Part shown: one piece after another, positions 23,032 to 31,595 of the stretch
How the letters are laid out: each line of letters begins with the position of its first letter
Numbering within the stretch: position 1 is the stretch's first letter
The notes under the pieces: model-generated
What the model was told of the DNA's origin: nothing
Databases searched by the model: none
The model's input: only the letters and a program-made list of their open reading frames with translations
Position numbers and translations under genes: made by a program
DNA from: Erysipelotrichaceae bacterium
GTDB lineage: Bacteria > Bacillota_I > Bacilli_A > Erysipelotrichales > Erysipelotrichaceae
Assembly: GCA_030523555.1 (NCBI GenBank)
Contig: JAUNIH010000015.1
Location: 1 to 33,129 of the forward strand
Direction of reading: 5' to 3'
DNA length: 33,129 nucleotides

Positions 23032-23353
23032 TATAAAAAACGATAAATATTATATTGATAAAGCGCTTGAAAATATTAATGCGATTATCGGCTATACTCA
23101 AGGAATGGATAAAGAAACTTTTGTATCGGAAGAAATGCTGTTAGATGCAGTAATGTTCAGGCTTGTACAGATGACAGAAAATATAAACCGCATATCTGGT
23201 GAATATAAAGAAAAACATCCGGAAATTCCCTGGGGACTCATTGCGGGATTCAGGAACGGAATTGTTCACGATTATGGCAAAACCGACTATACGATTGTTT
23301 ACGAAATAATATCATCAGATATTTATAATCTGAAAGATATGTTGGAAAGATAA
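23024..23353 (+). CDS. HEPN-domain toxin (HepT-like, DUF86)
   Basis: A 109-residue all-helical protein with the HEPN ribonuclease motif R-x4-H-x-Y at R77, H82 and Y84 (FRNGIVHDYG). This is the DUF86/HepT signature. HepT toxins cleave RNA when active. The tyrosine of the motif is the AMPylation target of MntA in the systems studied (type VII toxin-antitoxin). The start overlaps the MNT gene by 8 nt, as expected for a coupled pair. All key residues are present, so the toxin looks intact. Confidence 0.9.
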   Translation: MDNIKNDKYYIDKALENINAIIGYTQGMDKETFVSEEMLLDAVMFRLVQMTENINRISGEYKEKHPEIPWGLIAGFRNGIVHDYGKTDYTIVYEIISSDIYNLKDMLER

Positions 23354-23410
23354 GTGTTTCTAATCTGATAATTTTATATTCTGTTTAAGTATCAATAATA
23401 TTGTTTTCTA

Positions 23411-23416
23411 TATAAT
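23411..23416 (+). promoter_or_regulatory. -10 box for the sensor kinase gene
   Basis: TATAAT ends 11 nt before ATG 23428, and no Shine-Dalgarno lies between. The -35 region does not show a clear hexamer. The expected leader is about 5 nt. Confidence 0.5.
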
Positions 23417-23427
23417 ATCTTTGTAAT

Positions 23428-24891
23428 ATGAAGAACAAAAAAGACATGACCATCAGAAAGAGATTGTTTATCTCCAACATCATCATGATTGTCATTCCAG
23501 TCATATCAACGATTCTGGCAGGGCTTATCTGTGCCGGACTGATCTGGCTGTTTTTTGTCAGTGGAGCAGGATTAAAGGTAAGTGATTCTGAAGACTTTAA
23601 CGTTGTCTGTCAGGCAATGACGGAAATGGCAGAAAGAAATATCCAAAGCGGCGGCGATTATTCAGTGCTCGAAGAGATGATGGATTTTAACGGCATCGAA
23701 GCGCAGATTATATCCGAGGGAAAAGTCATATACAGCTATGGAGATGAAGATCATTTTGATGATGAAGTGTTTACTGATGCTAAAAATGTCGGTGGCGACA
23801 TGATGCTAAGAGTTGATGGAAGAAACATCTACCATAGTGTAAGAAAGATCGATAATTCAACTTATGATATCTATTTTGTTTCCGGCAATTATCTTGGAAA
23901 AGGTGACTATGGAACATTAAAAGTGTTGCTGGGATTATCGGCTATTGTGATAGCTTTTGTAGTATTTATATCAGTTATACTGACCAACAGATTCCTGACA
24001 AGCTTTGTCTTTGAAAAGATTGAAGAACCACTGGATATCCTAGGTAAAGGCGTTGGTGAAATAGCGGAAGGCAATCTTGATTATCAGATAAGTTACGATT
24101 ATGAAGATGAGTTTACGCCGGTATGTAATGACTTCAACGATATGGCGAGACACTTAAAAGAATCGGTTGATACCATACAGTCTCAGGAAAAAAGCCGTAA
24201 GGAACTGCTGGCAGGAATATCTCATGATATAAGATCACCTTTAACTTCTATTCAGGCATATGTCGAAGGACTTCTTGATGGGGTTGCCAGTACGGAAGAA
24301 ATGAAAAAACATTATCTTGAAGTAATTCATGATAAAACCCTCGATCTTGACCGTCTGGTATCTCAGCTATTCCTTTTCTCCAAGATGGATATGGGTGAAT
24401 TTCCGGAAACACCGGAAATTATAAAACTTGATGAAACGATTAAGGATATCCTTGATAATTCTTTAGAAAACTACCAGAATCAGGGATTAAGCATAAGTGA
24501 AGAGCTAAATCCGGTACCTGTGAATGCTGATCCTGTATGGATACAGCGCATCGTTTCCAATATTCTTGATAACAGTGTTAAATACAAGAACAAAGACGAA
24601 GGACACGCCGAAATAAAACTGTATAAGGAAGACGACAAGGCTATCCTTACCATAAGCGATGACGGACCGGGTGTACCCGAAGAAAATCTTCCATATATCT
24701 TTGATGTCTTCTACCGTGCTGATTCTGCAAGGAAGGATCCTGGCAAAGGAAGCGGGCTTGGCCTTGCGATTGTTTCAAGAACCATTGAACATATGGGTGG
24801 CACCGTCAGTGCTGAAAAATCAGATATGGGCGGACTGGAAGTTAAAATGAGCTTCCCTTTAACAGATAAAAAGGAAACAGAAAATGAGTAA
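23428..24891 (+). CDS. Membrane sensor histidine kinase
   Basis: A 487-residue sensor of a two-component system. An N-terminal membrane helix (about 15-45) and a second one (about 165-187) enclose an extracytoplasmic domain of roughly 120 residues. A HAMP linker follows, then the HisKA segment with phospho-accepting His266 (SHDIRSPLTSI) and the ATPase domain with N-box NILDNSVKYK, DDGPGVPEE and GSGLGLAIV. The sensor domain has no recognisable motif, so the signal is unknown. The gene overlaps the response regulator by 8 nt, kinase first, which is the less common order. Confidence 0.95.
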   Translation: MKNKKDMTIRKRLFISNIIMIVIPVISTILAGLICAGLIWLFFVSGAGLKVSDSEDFNVVCQAMTEMAERNIQSGGDYSVLEEMMDFNGIEAQIISEGKVIYSYGDEDHFDDEVFTDAKNVGGDMMLRVDGRNIYHSVRKIDNSTYDIYFVSGNYLGKGDYGTLKVLLGLSAIVIAFVVFISVILTNRFLTSFVFEKIEEPLDILGKGVGEIAEGNLDYQISYDYEDEFTPVCNDFNDMARHLKESVDTIQSQEKSRKELLAGISHDIRSPLTSIQAYVEGLLDGVASTEEMKKHYLEVIHDKTLDLDRLVSQLFLFSKMDMGEFPETPEIIKLDETIKDILDNSLENYQNQGLSISEELNPVPVNADPVWIQRIVSNILDNSVKYKNKDEGHAEIKLYKEDDKAILTISDDGPGVPEENLPYIFDVFYRADSARKDPGKGSGLGLAIVSRTIEHMGGTVSAEKSDMGGLEVKMSFPLTDKKETENE

Positions 24892-25573
24892 AGTACTGAT
24901 TGTTGAAGATGATAAGGCCATTGCCACTATTGAAAGAGATTATCTATTGGCTTCGGGTATAGAATGTGATATCGCTGAAGATGGTGAAAAGGGTCTATGT
25001 ATGGGGCTTGATGGAGAATATGATCTGATACTGTTGGATTTGATGCTGCCGAAGATGGATGGTTTTGAAGTATGCCGCAAGTTAAGAGAAAAGATTGATA
25101 TTCCGATTCTTATGGTAACCGCAAGAAGAGAAGATATCGATAAGATCAGAGGTCTTGGTTTAGGGGCTGATGATTATATCGAAAAACCTTTTTCTCCAGG
25201 CGTTCTTTTAGCCAGAGTAAAGGCAAACATCGCCCAGTATGAAAGACTCACCGGCAACAGACACAATACATCCGATATTGTGTTTGGTGATATCCGTTTA
25301 AACACCAAGGCTCACAGAGTCTATGTGAAGAACGAAGAGATAACTCTAAAGAATATGGAATATGAACTTCTTTATTTTATGATGCTGAATGCGGATGTGG
25401 TGTTTGATAGAGAAACCTTATATGAAAAAGTCTGGGGTATGGAGGCTATGGGAGACAATGCGACCGTAGCTGTTCATATCAACCGTTTAAGAGAAAAGAT
25501 TGAAGAAGATCCCGCCAACCCCAAGTATCTACAAACCGTGTGGGGTGCAGGATACAGATTCCGTGGAAACTGA
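24884..25573 (+). CDS. OmpR-family response regulator
   Basis: A 229-residue DNA-binding regulator. The receiver domain has the acidic pair E8/D9/D10 (VEDDK), the phosphorylation site D52 (LILLDLMLPKMDG) and the conserved lysine in YIEKPF. A winged-helix OmpR/PhoB-type output domain follows (LKNMEYELLYFMM to GYRFRGN). It is translated with the upstream kinase, which is its obvious partner. Possible targets are the zinc-ribbon membrane protein and PAP2 genes just downstream, but no operator can be shown. Confidence 0.96.
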   Translation: MSKVLIVEDDKAIATIERDYLLASGIECDIAEDGEKGLCMGLDGEYDLILLDLMLPKMDGFEVCRKLREKIDIPILMVTARREDIDKIRGLGLGADDYIEKPFSPGVLLARVKANIAQYERLTGNRHNTSDIVFGDIRLNTKAHRVYVKNEEITLKNMEYELLYFMMLNADVVFDRETLYEKVWGMEAMGDNATVAVHINRLREKIEEDPANPKYLQTVWGAGYRFRGN

Positions 25574-25613
25574 CATATTCTATAAATGTTTATATACAGT
25601 TTATAAATTATTT

Positions 25614-25660
25614 AAGCCCTCTATGTATGATTTAATTGTAAAAAGTCTGAAGGAGGGCTT
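25614..25660 (+). promoter_or_regulatory. Long-range hairpin that pairs the ribosome-binding site
   Basis: AAGCCCTC (25614-25621) is exactly complementary to GAGGGCTT (25653-25660). The second arm overlaps the Shine-Dalgarno AAGGAGG (25650-25656) of the next gene, and the loop is about 31 nt. It is followed by TTATTT. It may be a weak terminator after the response regulator or a switch limiting translation. Confidence 0.4.
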
Positions 25661-25665
25661 TATTT

Positions 25666-26412
25666 ATGGATAAACTAAACGAAAAAATCAATAAGAAAAT
25701 TGAAAAAATAATGACTCTGGATTATCCTGCGGTATTCAAGAAACTGATCATTTCCGGAATCATCGTCGGACTGATATGCGCGGTTGTGACCGGCATATCA
25801 CTAAGTCCTCAGATAACAGAAGTAATCAATTATAAGAAGGAAGCCGAAACTGCTGAAAAGGCTCAGGATACTACAACTACCCAGACCACCACTCAGAACA
25901 CCACCACAGTTAACGCTCAGGATGATGAAGCAAACGAATATGGTGAAAAAGGTGGCGATGGTGAAAGAGATGGACACGGTAAGGAACATGGTAAAGATCA
26001 TTTTGGCTTTGAAGGTGTAATTTCTCAACCAAGCATGTTCTCCAAGATTATGATGGGTGTTACAGGTTTACTGGCGATGGCTTTCTTTGCAGCATACTGG
26101 CTACTGGTAGTTGCCTTCTTATATAAGAGCGCAGCTGTATCCAATATGTCTACAATTCTGTGGCCTTTACTTGGTTTATTCATGAACCTTGGTGCTGTAG
26201 TGCTGTTCTTCTTAGTAAGAAAGTTCTTCTTTAAACAGTGCAAGGTATGCGGTAAATATCAGAGATCTGGCAAGTACTGCGTATACTGTGGTGCATCCAT
26301 GGTTAACGCATGTCCAAAGTGCGGCACAGAATGTGAAACAGAGTACTGTCCTAACTGTGGTACAAAGATGAATCATGAAAAGGAAGAAGAAGCTAAGGAA
26401 ACAGAAGAATAA
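25666..26412 (+). CDS. Membrane protein with His-rich segment and double zinc ribbon
   Basis: A 248-residue protein of unknown function. One membrane helix (27-47) precedes a Thr/Gln-rich stretch (69-82) and a Gly/Asp/His-rich stretch (93-113, with GHGKEHGKDH), probably outside the cell. Two more helices follow (about 129-153 and 163-184). The C-terminal tail holds two zinc ribbons: C192/C195/C205/C208, and C216/C219/C228/C231 with C223 between. The layout suggests a membrane protein with metal-binding parts on both sides, and topology is inferred. A strong AAGGAGG precedes the ATG. The next gene begins 2 nt after its stop. Confidence 0.75.
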   Translation: MDKLNEKINKKIEKIMTLDYPAVFKKLIISGIIVGLICAVVTGISLSPQITEVINYKKEAETAEKAQDTTTTQTTTQNTTTVNAQDDEANEYGEKGGDGERDGHGKEHGKDHFGFEGVISQPSMFSKIMMGVTGLLAMAFFAAYWLLVVAFLYKSAAVSNMSTILWPLLGLFMNLGAVVLFFLVRKFFFKQCKVCGKYQRSGKYCVYCGASMVNACPKCGTECETEYCPNCGTKMNHEKEEEAKETEE

Positions 26413-26414
26413 TA

Positions 26415-26945
26415 ATGACCGCTTTTGAATTACAGATACTTGATCTGATTCAGAAATACATGGCATCCCCTTTGATGAATACCGTAATGGTATTCATCAC
26501 TTCTTTAGGGGACTATGGTATCTTATGGATCATCATAACGGGAATACTGCTGTTTAATTCCAAGACCAGAAAAGAAGGTATCGCTTCAGCGATAAGTCTT
26601 ATTCTGTGTGCGATTATCTGTAATGGAATATTAAAACCTCTTGTTGGTAGAATAAGACCCTGTGATCTTAATACAGCAGTAACCCTGCTGGTAAATAGAC
26701 CCCCTGATTATTCCTTCCCATCAGGTCATACCGCATCTTCTTTTGCTTCAGCTGTTGCGATATTTGCTTCAGGGAACAAAAAGCTGGGCATTGTATCTAT
26801 AGTTATTGCGTTTTTAATCGGTTTTTCAAGGATGTATGTCTATGTTCATTTCCCTACAGATGTTTTAGCGGGAATGATGTTAGGGATAATGCTTGGGGTA
26901 ATCGGAAAGATACTGACAGATCACACATCCACAAAAAACACATAA
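26415..26945 (+). CDS. PAP2-family membrane phosphatase
   Basis: A 176-residue membrane phosphatase with all three PAP2 motifs: KPLVGRIRP (K-x6-RP), PSGH, and SRMYVYVHFPTD (SR-x5-H-x3-D). Around five or six hydrophobic segments surround them. Family members dephosphorylate undecaprenyl pyrophosphate or lipid phosphates such as phosphatidylglycerol phosphate. The small size fits an undecaprenyl-pyrophosphatase-like enzyme, but the substrate is not determined by sequence. It is separated from the zinc-ribbon gene by 2 nt and is terminated just after its stop codon. Confidence 0.9.
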   Translation: MTAFELQILDLIQKYMASPLMNTVMVFITSLGDYGILWIIITGILLFNSKTRKEGIASAISLILCAIICNGILKPLVGRIRPCDLNTAVTLLVNRPPDYSFPSGHTASSFASAVAIFASGNKKLGIVSIVIAFLIGFSRMYVYVHFPTDVLAGMMLGIMLGVIGKILTDHTSTKNT

Positions 26946-26968
26946 GTCCTTAAGGGCTTTTTCTTTTA
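26944..26968 (+). terminator. Terminator after the PAP2 gene
   Basis: AAGTCC (26944-26949), loop TTAA, and GGGCTT (26954-26959), including one G-U pair, followed by TTTCTTTT. It overlaps the stop codon. Confidence 0.75.
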
Positions 26969-27038
26969 TATATGATGAAAATATTTCATACTTTGAAAAC
27001 AATGTGTAAAAGTAATGGAAATGTTTATCATAAATATA

Positions 27039-27067
27039 TAGAAATGGTATATTAATAAGAATATAAT
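27039..27067 (+). promoter_or_regulatory. Promoter of gltB-gltD
   Basis: TAGAAA (27039-27044), 17 bp, TATAAT (27062-27067). A transcript starting near 27074 would include GAGGAA (27082-27087) as ribosome-binding site. A second TATAAT at 27076-27081 overlaps that site and is less likely to be used. Confidence 0.65.
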
Positions 27068-27094
27068 TTTTTATATATAATGAGGAAATATGCG

Positions 27095-30000
27095 ATGAAT
27101 ACACTGCTTGATCAGACATATGAACATGATAACTGCGGCATTGGTGCCGTAGTATCAATAGATGGCATACGTACCCATCAGACGATTGAAAACGCCTTAC
27201 ACATCGTAGAAAACCTGGACCATCGTGCCGGAAGAGATGCGGAAGGCACAACCGGTGATGGTGTCGGTATTTTAAGTCAGATACCATATAATTTCTATCG
27301 CAAAGAAATAAAAGATCTGCCTGAACACTTTGGTGTAGGTATGTTTTTCTTTCCGGTTTCGGAAAGAAAAAGAAAACAGGCGATGAAGATGTTTGAAATG
27401 ATTGTCGCCAAAGAAGGACTGAAGTTTTTATCATGGAGAGAAGTTCCGGTACATAAGGAACTGATATCAGATAAGGCGAGAAATTCATGTCCTTCCATCT
27501 ACCAGGGTTTTGTGGGTGGTCCCAAAAACCTTAAGGCAGGCATAGACTTTGACCGCAAACTCTATGTCGCAAGAAGAGTCTTTGAAAACGCAAATCCCGA
27601 TACCTATGTCTGTTCCTTAAGCAGCAGAACCATCGTCTATAAAGGAATGCTGCTGGTAAAACAGCTCAGAAAATTCTATCCCGATCTTGAAGATGAAGAT
27701 TTCATCTCCGCTATAACTCTGGTTCATTCACGTTTTTCAACCAATACCTTCCCGAGCTGGAACCGCGCCCATCCAAACAGGTATATCATGCATAATGGTG
27801 AAATCAACACAATCAAGGGCAATTCCAGTAAGATGCTCGCAAGAGAAGATGTCATGAAAAGTGATGTCTTAAAAGAAGATCTTGAAAAGGTCTATCCGGT
27901 AATAAATTCCAATGGTTCAGATTCAGCGATGTTAGATAATATCCTTGAATTCCTGATGATGAACGGCATCGAAATGCCTAAGGCTGTATTGCTTACTATC
28001 CCTGAACCATGGCAGAACAACGAAGAGATTGATTCTCATTTACGAGATTTCTATGAATACAACGCAACCATCATGGAACCATGGGATGGACCTGCCTCTA
28101 TCATCTTTTCTGATGGTACAATCATGGGCGCCGTTTTGGACCGTAACGGTTTGCGTCCATCAAGATACTATGTCACCAAAGACAATTATCTGATTCTTTC
28201 AAGTGAAGTCGGCGTTCTTGATATCGACAGTGAGAATATCGTTTTAAAAGACCGTCTTCATCCAGGAAGAATGCTGCTGGTTGATACATCAAAGAAGAAA
28301 ATTATCTCTGATGATGAGATAAAACATAAATACGCATCTGAACATCCATATGGTCAGTGGTTAAAGACCAATATCCTCCAGTTAAAAGATATTAATATCC
28401 CAAATAAGAAAACACCGGTCATTAAAGGTGAAGAACTGCAGAAGATGAAAAGGATGTTTGATTATTCATATGAAGATATCTATAACTACATCCTTCCAAT
28501 CGCTGAAAAAGGAAATGAACCGGTTATCTCCATGGGTGCCGATATTCCTCTGGCTGTAATGAGTGACAGGCACCAGCCTTTATTCAATTATTTCAAACAG
28601 CTTTTTGCCCAGGTTACCAACCCACCTATTGATGCCTTAAGAGAAGAGGTCGTTACTTCAAGCTGGGTATATACCGGTAAGGATGGAAACCTTTTAAACG
28701 ATCAGGCTGAAAACTGTCATATCATGAAAATCAGAAATCCGATTCTGACAAACACCGATCTTTTAAAGATCAGAAATCTTCAAAAGGATGGTTTTGAAAT
28801 TGCGGAAATCAGCCTGCTCTACTATAAGCACACACCTTTGGAGCACGCTCTCGATAATATGTTCTTACAGGTAGATAAGGCTTTAAAGAGCGGACATACG
28901 ATACTGATCTTATCTGATAGAGGTGTAGATGAATACCACGTGCCGCTTCCTTCTTTGCTGGCGGTATCAGCGCTTCACCAGTATCTGGTTCGAACCAAAA
29001 GAAGAATGAGCTGTGCCATAATCCTTGAAACCGGTGAGCCTAAAGAGGTTCATCATTTTGCAGCTTTACTGGGTTATGGTGCCAGTGCGATAAACGCCTA
29101 TATGACACAGGATATCATCAGAGAACTTGTGACTGATGGAACGCTCGATAAGGATTATTATGCGGCGGTTGATGATTATAATCACGGAATGTTAAAGGGT
29201 GTTATCAAGATTGCCTCCAAGATGGGTATTTCAACTTTACAGTCATACCTAGGTTCCCAGAACTTTGAAGCTATTGGAATTGATGGCGAAGTAATAAGAG
29301 AATATTTCGGTCAGACGATTTCAAGAATCGGCGGTATTACCTTAAAAGATATTGAAGAAGACATGGACAGACTTCATGATTCCGTCTATGATCCTTTAGG
29401 TATGCGTTTAGACATGGTGGAAGAAAGCCGTGGCGAACACAGGGCCCGTTCCAATAAGGAAAAACACTTATATAATCCAGAAACCATTCACTTATTACAG
29501 AAAGCCGTAAGAAACAGTGATTATGAAACATATAAAGAGTTCGCAGAAAAGATAGATGAAGAATCGGCGGAGACCAATCTTCGTGGACTTATGCAGTTTA
29601 AACATGTAAGACCATCTCTTCCTATAGAAGAAGTAGAAAGCGAAGAAGAAATTGTTAAGCACTTCAAGACCGGAGCCATGAGTTTTGGATCTATCTCAAG
29701 AGAAGCTCATGAGACGATGGCGATTGCGATGAATCGTCTTCAGGGTAAGAGTAATACCGGTGAAGGCGGCGAAGAAGAAAACCGTTTTGTGAAAGATGAA
29801 AACGGTGATGACCGCAACAGCCGTATCAAACAGGTGGCTTCAGGAAGGTTTGGAGTTACTTCAAATTATCTCAATCACGCGGATGAAATACAGATCAAGA
29901 TGGCTCAGGGTGCAAAACCTGGTGAAGGTGGACAGCTTCCGGGTGAAAAAGTCTATCCTTGGGTAGCCAGGGCAAGACACGCCACACCTGGTGTATCTTT

Positions 30001-31594
30001 AATATCCCCTCCTCCACATCACGATATCTATTCAATAGAAGACCTTGCGGAACTTATCTATGACCTTAAATGCGCCAATGATGAAGCAAGAATCTCTGTA
30101 AAACTGGTATCGCAGGCAGGTGTAGGTACAGTTGCCAGTGGTGTTGCCAAGGCGGGAAGCCAGGTTATCCTTATTTCCGGATATGACGGCGGTACCGGCG
30201 CAGCTCCTAAAAATGCCGTTTATAATGCCGGCTTACCATGGGAACTGGGAGTCTCTGAAACCCATCAGTCTTTACTGGCAAACGGTTTAAGAAACAAGGT
30301 TGTCGTAGAAGCGGACGGCAAGATGATGAGCGGTAAGGATGTGGCTATCGCATGTCTTTTGGGTGCAGAAGAATTCGGTTTTGCGACCGCACCGTTAGTG
30401 GCGATGGGTTGCGTGATGATGAGAGTCTGCAACCTTGATACCTGTCCTATGGGTGTCGCCACACAGAATCCGGAACTCAGAAAACGTTTTATGGGCAAGC
30501 CTGAACATGTCGAAAACTATATGTTATATACCGCAAGATATCTAAGAGAAATCATGGCGGAACTCGGTTTCCATTCCATCAAAGAAATGTGCGGACATGT
30601 CGAATGTCTGGAAAAGAAGAGCTATCCTAAAAATCATCGATTCAACAGGATATCTTTAGATAATATCCTTAACTATGAAAGAGATGAAGATGTCGCTTTT
30701 GATGATAAGAAGATCTTTGATTTCCACCTGGAAAATACCAGAGATATTGAACTGCTGAACACCGGATTAAATGAATATATCGAAAAGAATATACCGTGTA
30801 TGCTCGATGTAGAAGTTCATAATACCGATAGAGCCTTTGGTGCACTCATCGGATCAAGAATTACCCGTAAATATAATCACGGTGTAAAAGACAATTCCTT
30901 TGTGCTTAACTGTAAAGGCTCAGCCGGACAGAGTTTTGGTTCATTTATTCCTAAAGGTATGACCCTTAATCTTGAAGGCGATGCGAATGATTATCTGGGT
31001 AAAGGCTTAAGTGGTGGTATCATTTCGGTCACTACCGATAAGAATGTAACATTCAAGGCTGAAGACAATATCGTTATCGGTAACGTAGCCTTTTATGGGG
31101 CAACAAGCGGCGAAGCCTATATCAATGGCGTGACGGGTGAAAGATTCGGCGTAAGAAATTCAGGTGCGGAGATTGTATCTGAAGGATGCGGCGATCATGC
31201 GCTTGAATATATGACCGGTGGACACGCGCTGATACTTGGTGAAACAGGCATCAATGTGGCGGCAGGCATGAGCGGCGGTATCGCCTATATCTATGATCCG
31301 GACAACACCCTGTACACAAGACTCAACACCGGCCTGGTAGAAATGAGCTATGTAGAAGAAAAGGCTGACAGGGAACATATTCTTTATATGTTGGAGAATC
31401 ACGTAAAATATACCGGATCAAAGAAGGGTAAAAAGATACTTGATCATTTTGATAAGGAAATTGATAACTTCAAGGTTATCGTTCCTTTGGAATTTAAGAA
31501 GATGTTAGAACTGATTAAGTTCTATGAATCCAAGGGCATGAGTACGGAAAGTGCTGAACTCGAGGCTTTCAACCAGGCGAAAGGAGGTCATTAA
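27095..31594 (+). CDS. gltB: Glutamate synthase large subunit
   Basis: Transfers the amide nitrogen of glutamine to 2-oxoglutarate to give two glutamates, together with GltD. The product has 1499 residues, normal for the alpha subunit. The N-terminal glutamine amidotransferase domain starts at Cys14 (HDNCGIG), which should become residue 1 after removal of a 13-residue propeptide. The central domain and the FMN-binding synthase domain follow (GGQLPGEKV, ISGYDGGTGAAP). The iron-sulfur cysteines are in RVCNLDTCPMG. The C-terminal GXGXG beta-helix domain ends the protein. ATG 27095 is chosen over 27080 because GAGGAA lies 7 nt before it. Confidence 0.97.
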   Translation: MNTLLDQTYEHDNCGIGAVVSIDGIRTHQTIENALHIVENLDHRAGRDAEGTTGDGVGILSQIPYNFYRKEIKDLPEHFGVGMFFFPVSERKRKQAMKMFEMIVAKEGLKFLSWREVPVHKELISDKARNSCPSIYQGFVGGPKNLKAGIDFDRKLYVARRVFENANPDTYVCSLSSRTIVYKGMLLVKQLRKFYPDLEDEDFISAITLVHSRFSTNTFPSWNRAHPNRYIMHNGEINTIKGNSSKMLAREDVMKSDVLKEDLEKVYPVINSNGSDSAMLDNILEFLMMNGIEMPKAVLLTIPEPWQNNEEIDSHLRDFYEYNATIMEPWDGPASIIFSDGTIMGAVLDRNGLRPSRYYVTKDNYLILSSEVGVLDIDSENIVLKDRLHPGRMLLVDTSKKKIISDDEIKHKYASEHPYGQWLKTNILQLKDINIPNKKTPVIKGEELQKMKRMFDYSYEDIYNYILPIAEKGNEPVISMGADIPLAVMSDRHQPLFNYFKQLFAQVTNPPIDALREEVVTSSWVYTGKDGNLLNDQAENCHIMKIRNPILTNTDLLKIRNLQKDGFEIAEISLLYYKHTPLEHALDNMFLQVDKALKSGHTILILSDRGVDEYHVPLPSLLAVSALHQYLVRTKRRMSCAIILETGEPKEVHHFAALLGYGASAINAYMTQDIIRELVTDGTLDKDYYAAVDDYNHGMLKGVIKIASKMGISTLQSYLGSQNFEAIGIDGEVIREYFGQTISRIGGITLKDIEEDMDRLHDSVYDPLGMRLDMVEESRGEHRARSNKEKHLYNPETIHLLQKAVRNSDYETYKEFAEKIDEESAETNLRGLMQFKHVRPSLPIEEVESEEEIVKHFKTGAMSFGSISREAHETMAIAMNRLQGKSNTGEGGEEENRFVKDENGDDRNSRIKQVASGRFGVTSNYLNHADEIQIKMAQGAKPGEGGQLPGEKVYPWVARARHATPGVSLISPPPHHDIYSIEDLAELIYDLKCANDEARISVKLVSQAGVGTVASGVAKAGSQVILISGYDGGTGAAPKNAVYNAGLPWELGVSETHQSLLANGLRNKVVVEADGKMMSGKDVAIACLLGAEEFGFATAPLVAMGCVMMRVCNLDTCPMGVATQNPELRKRFMGKPEHVENYMLYTARYLREIMAELGFHSIKEMCGHVECLEKKSYPKNHRFNRISLDNILNYERDEDVAFDDKKIFDFHLENTRDIELLNTGLNEYIEKNIPCMLDVEVHNTDRAFGALIGSRITRKYNHGVKDNSFVLNCKGSAGQSFGSFIPKGMTLNLEGDANDYLGKGLSGGIISVTTDKNVTFKAEDNIVIGNVAFYGATSGEAYINGVTGERFGVRNSGAEIVSEGCGDHALEYMTGGHALILGETGINVAAGMSGGIAYIYDPDNTLYTRLNTGLVEMSYVEEKADREHILYMLENHVKYTGSKKGKKILDHFDKEIDNFKVIVPLEFKKMLELIKFYESKGMSTESAELEAFNQAKGGH

Positions 31595-31595
31595 G

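Noticed and set aside
27080-27094. gltB start at 27080
   Set aside because: It lies within the spacing of a -10-like TATAAT, and its first codons contain the GAGGAA that serves ATG 27095.
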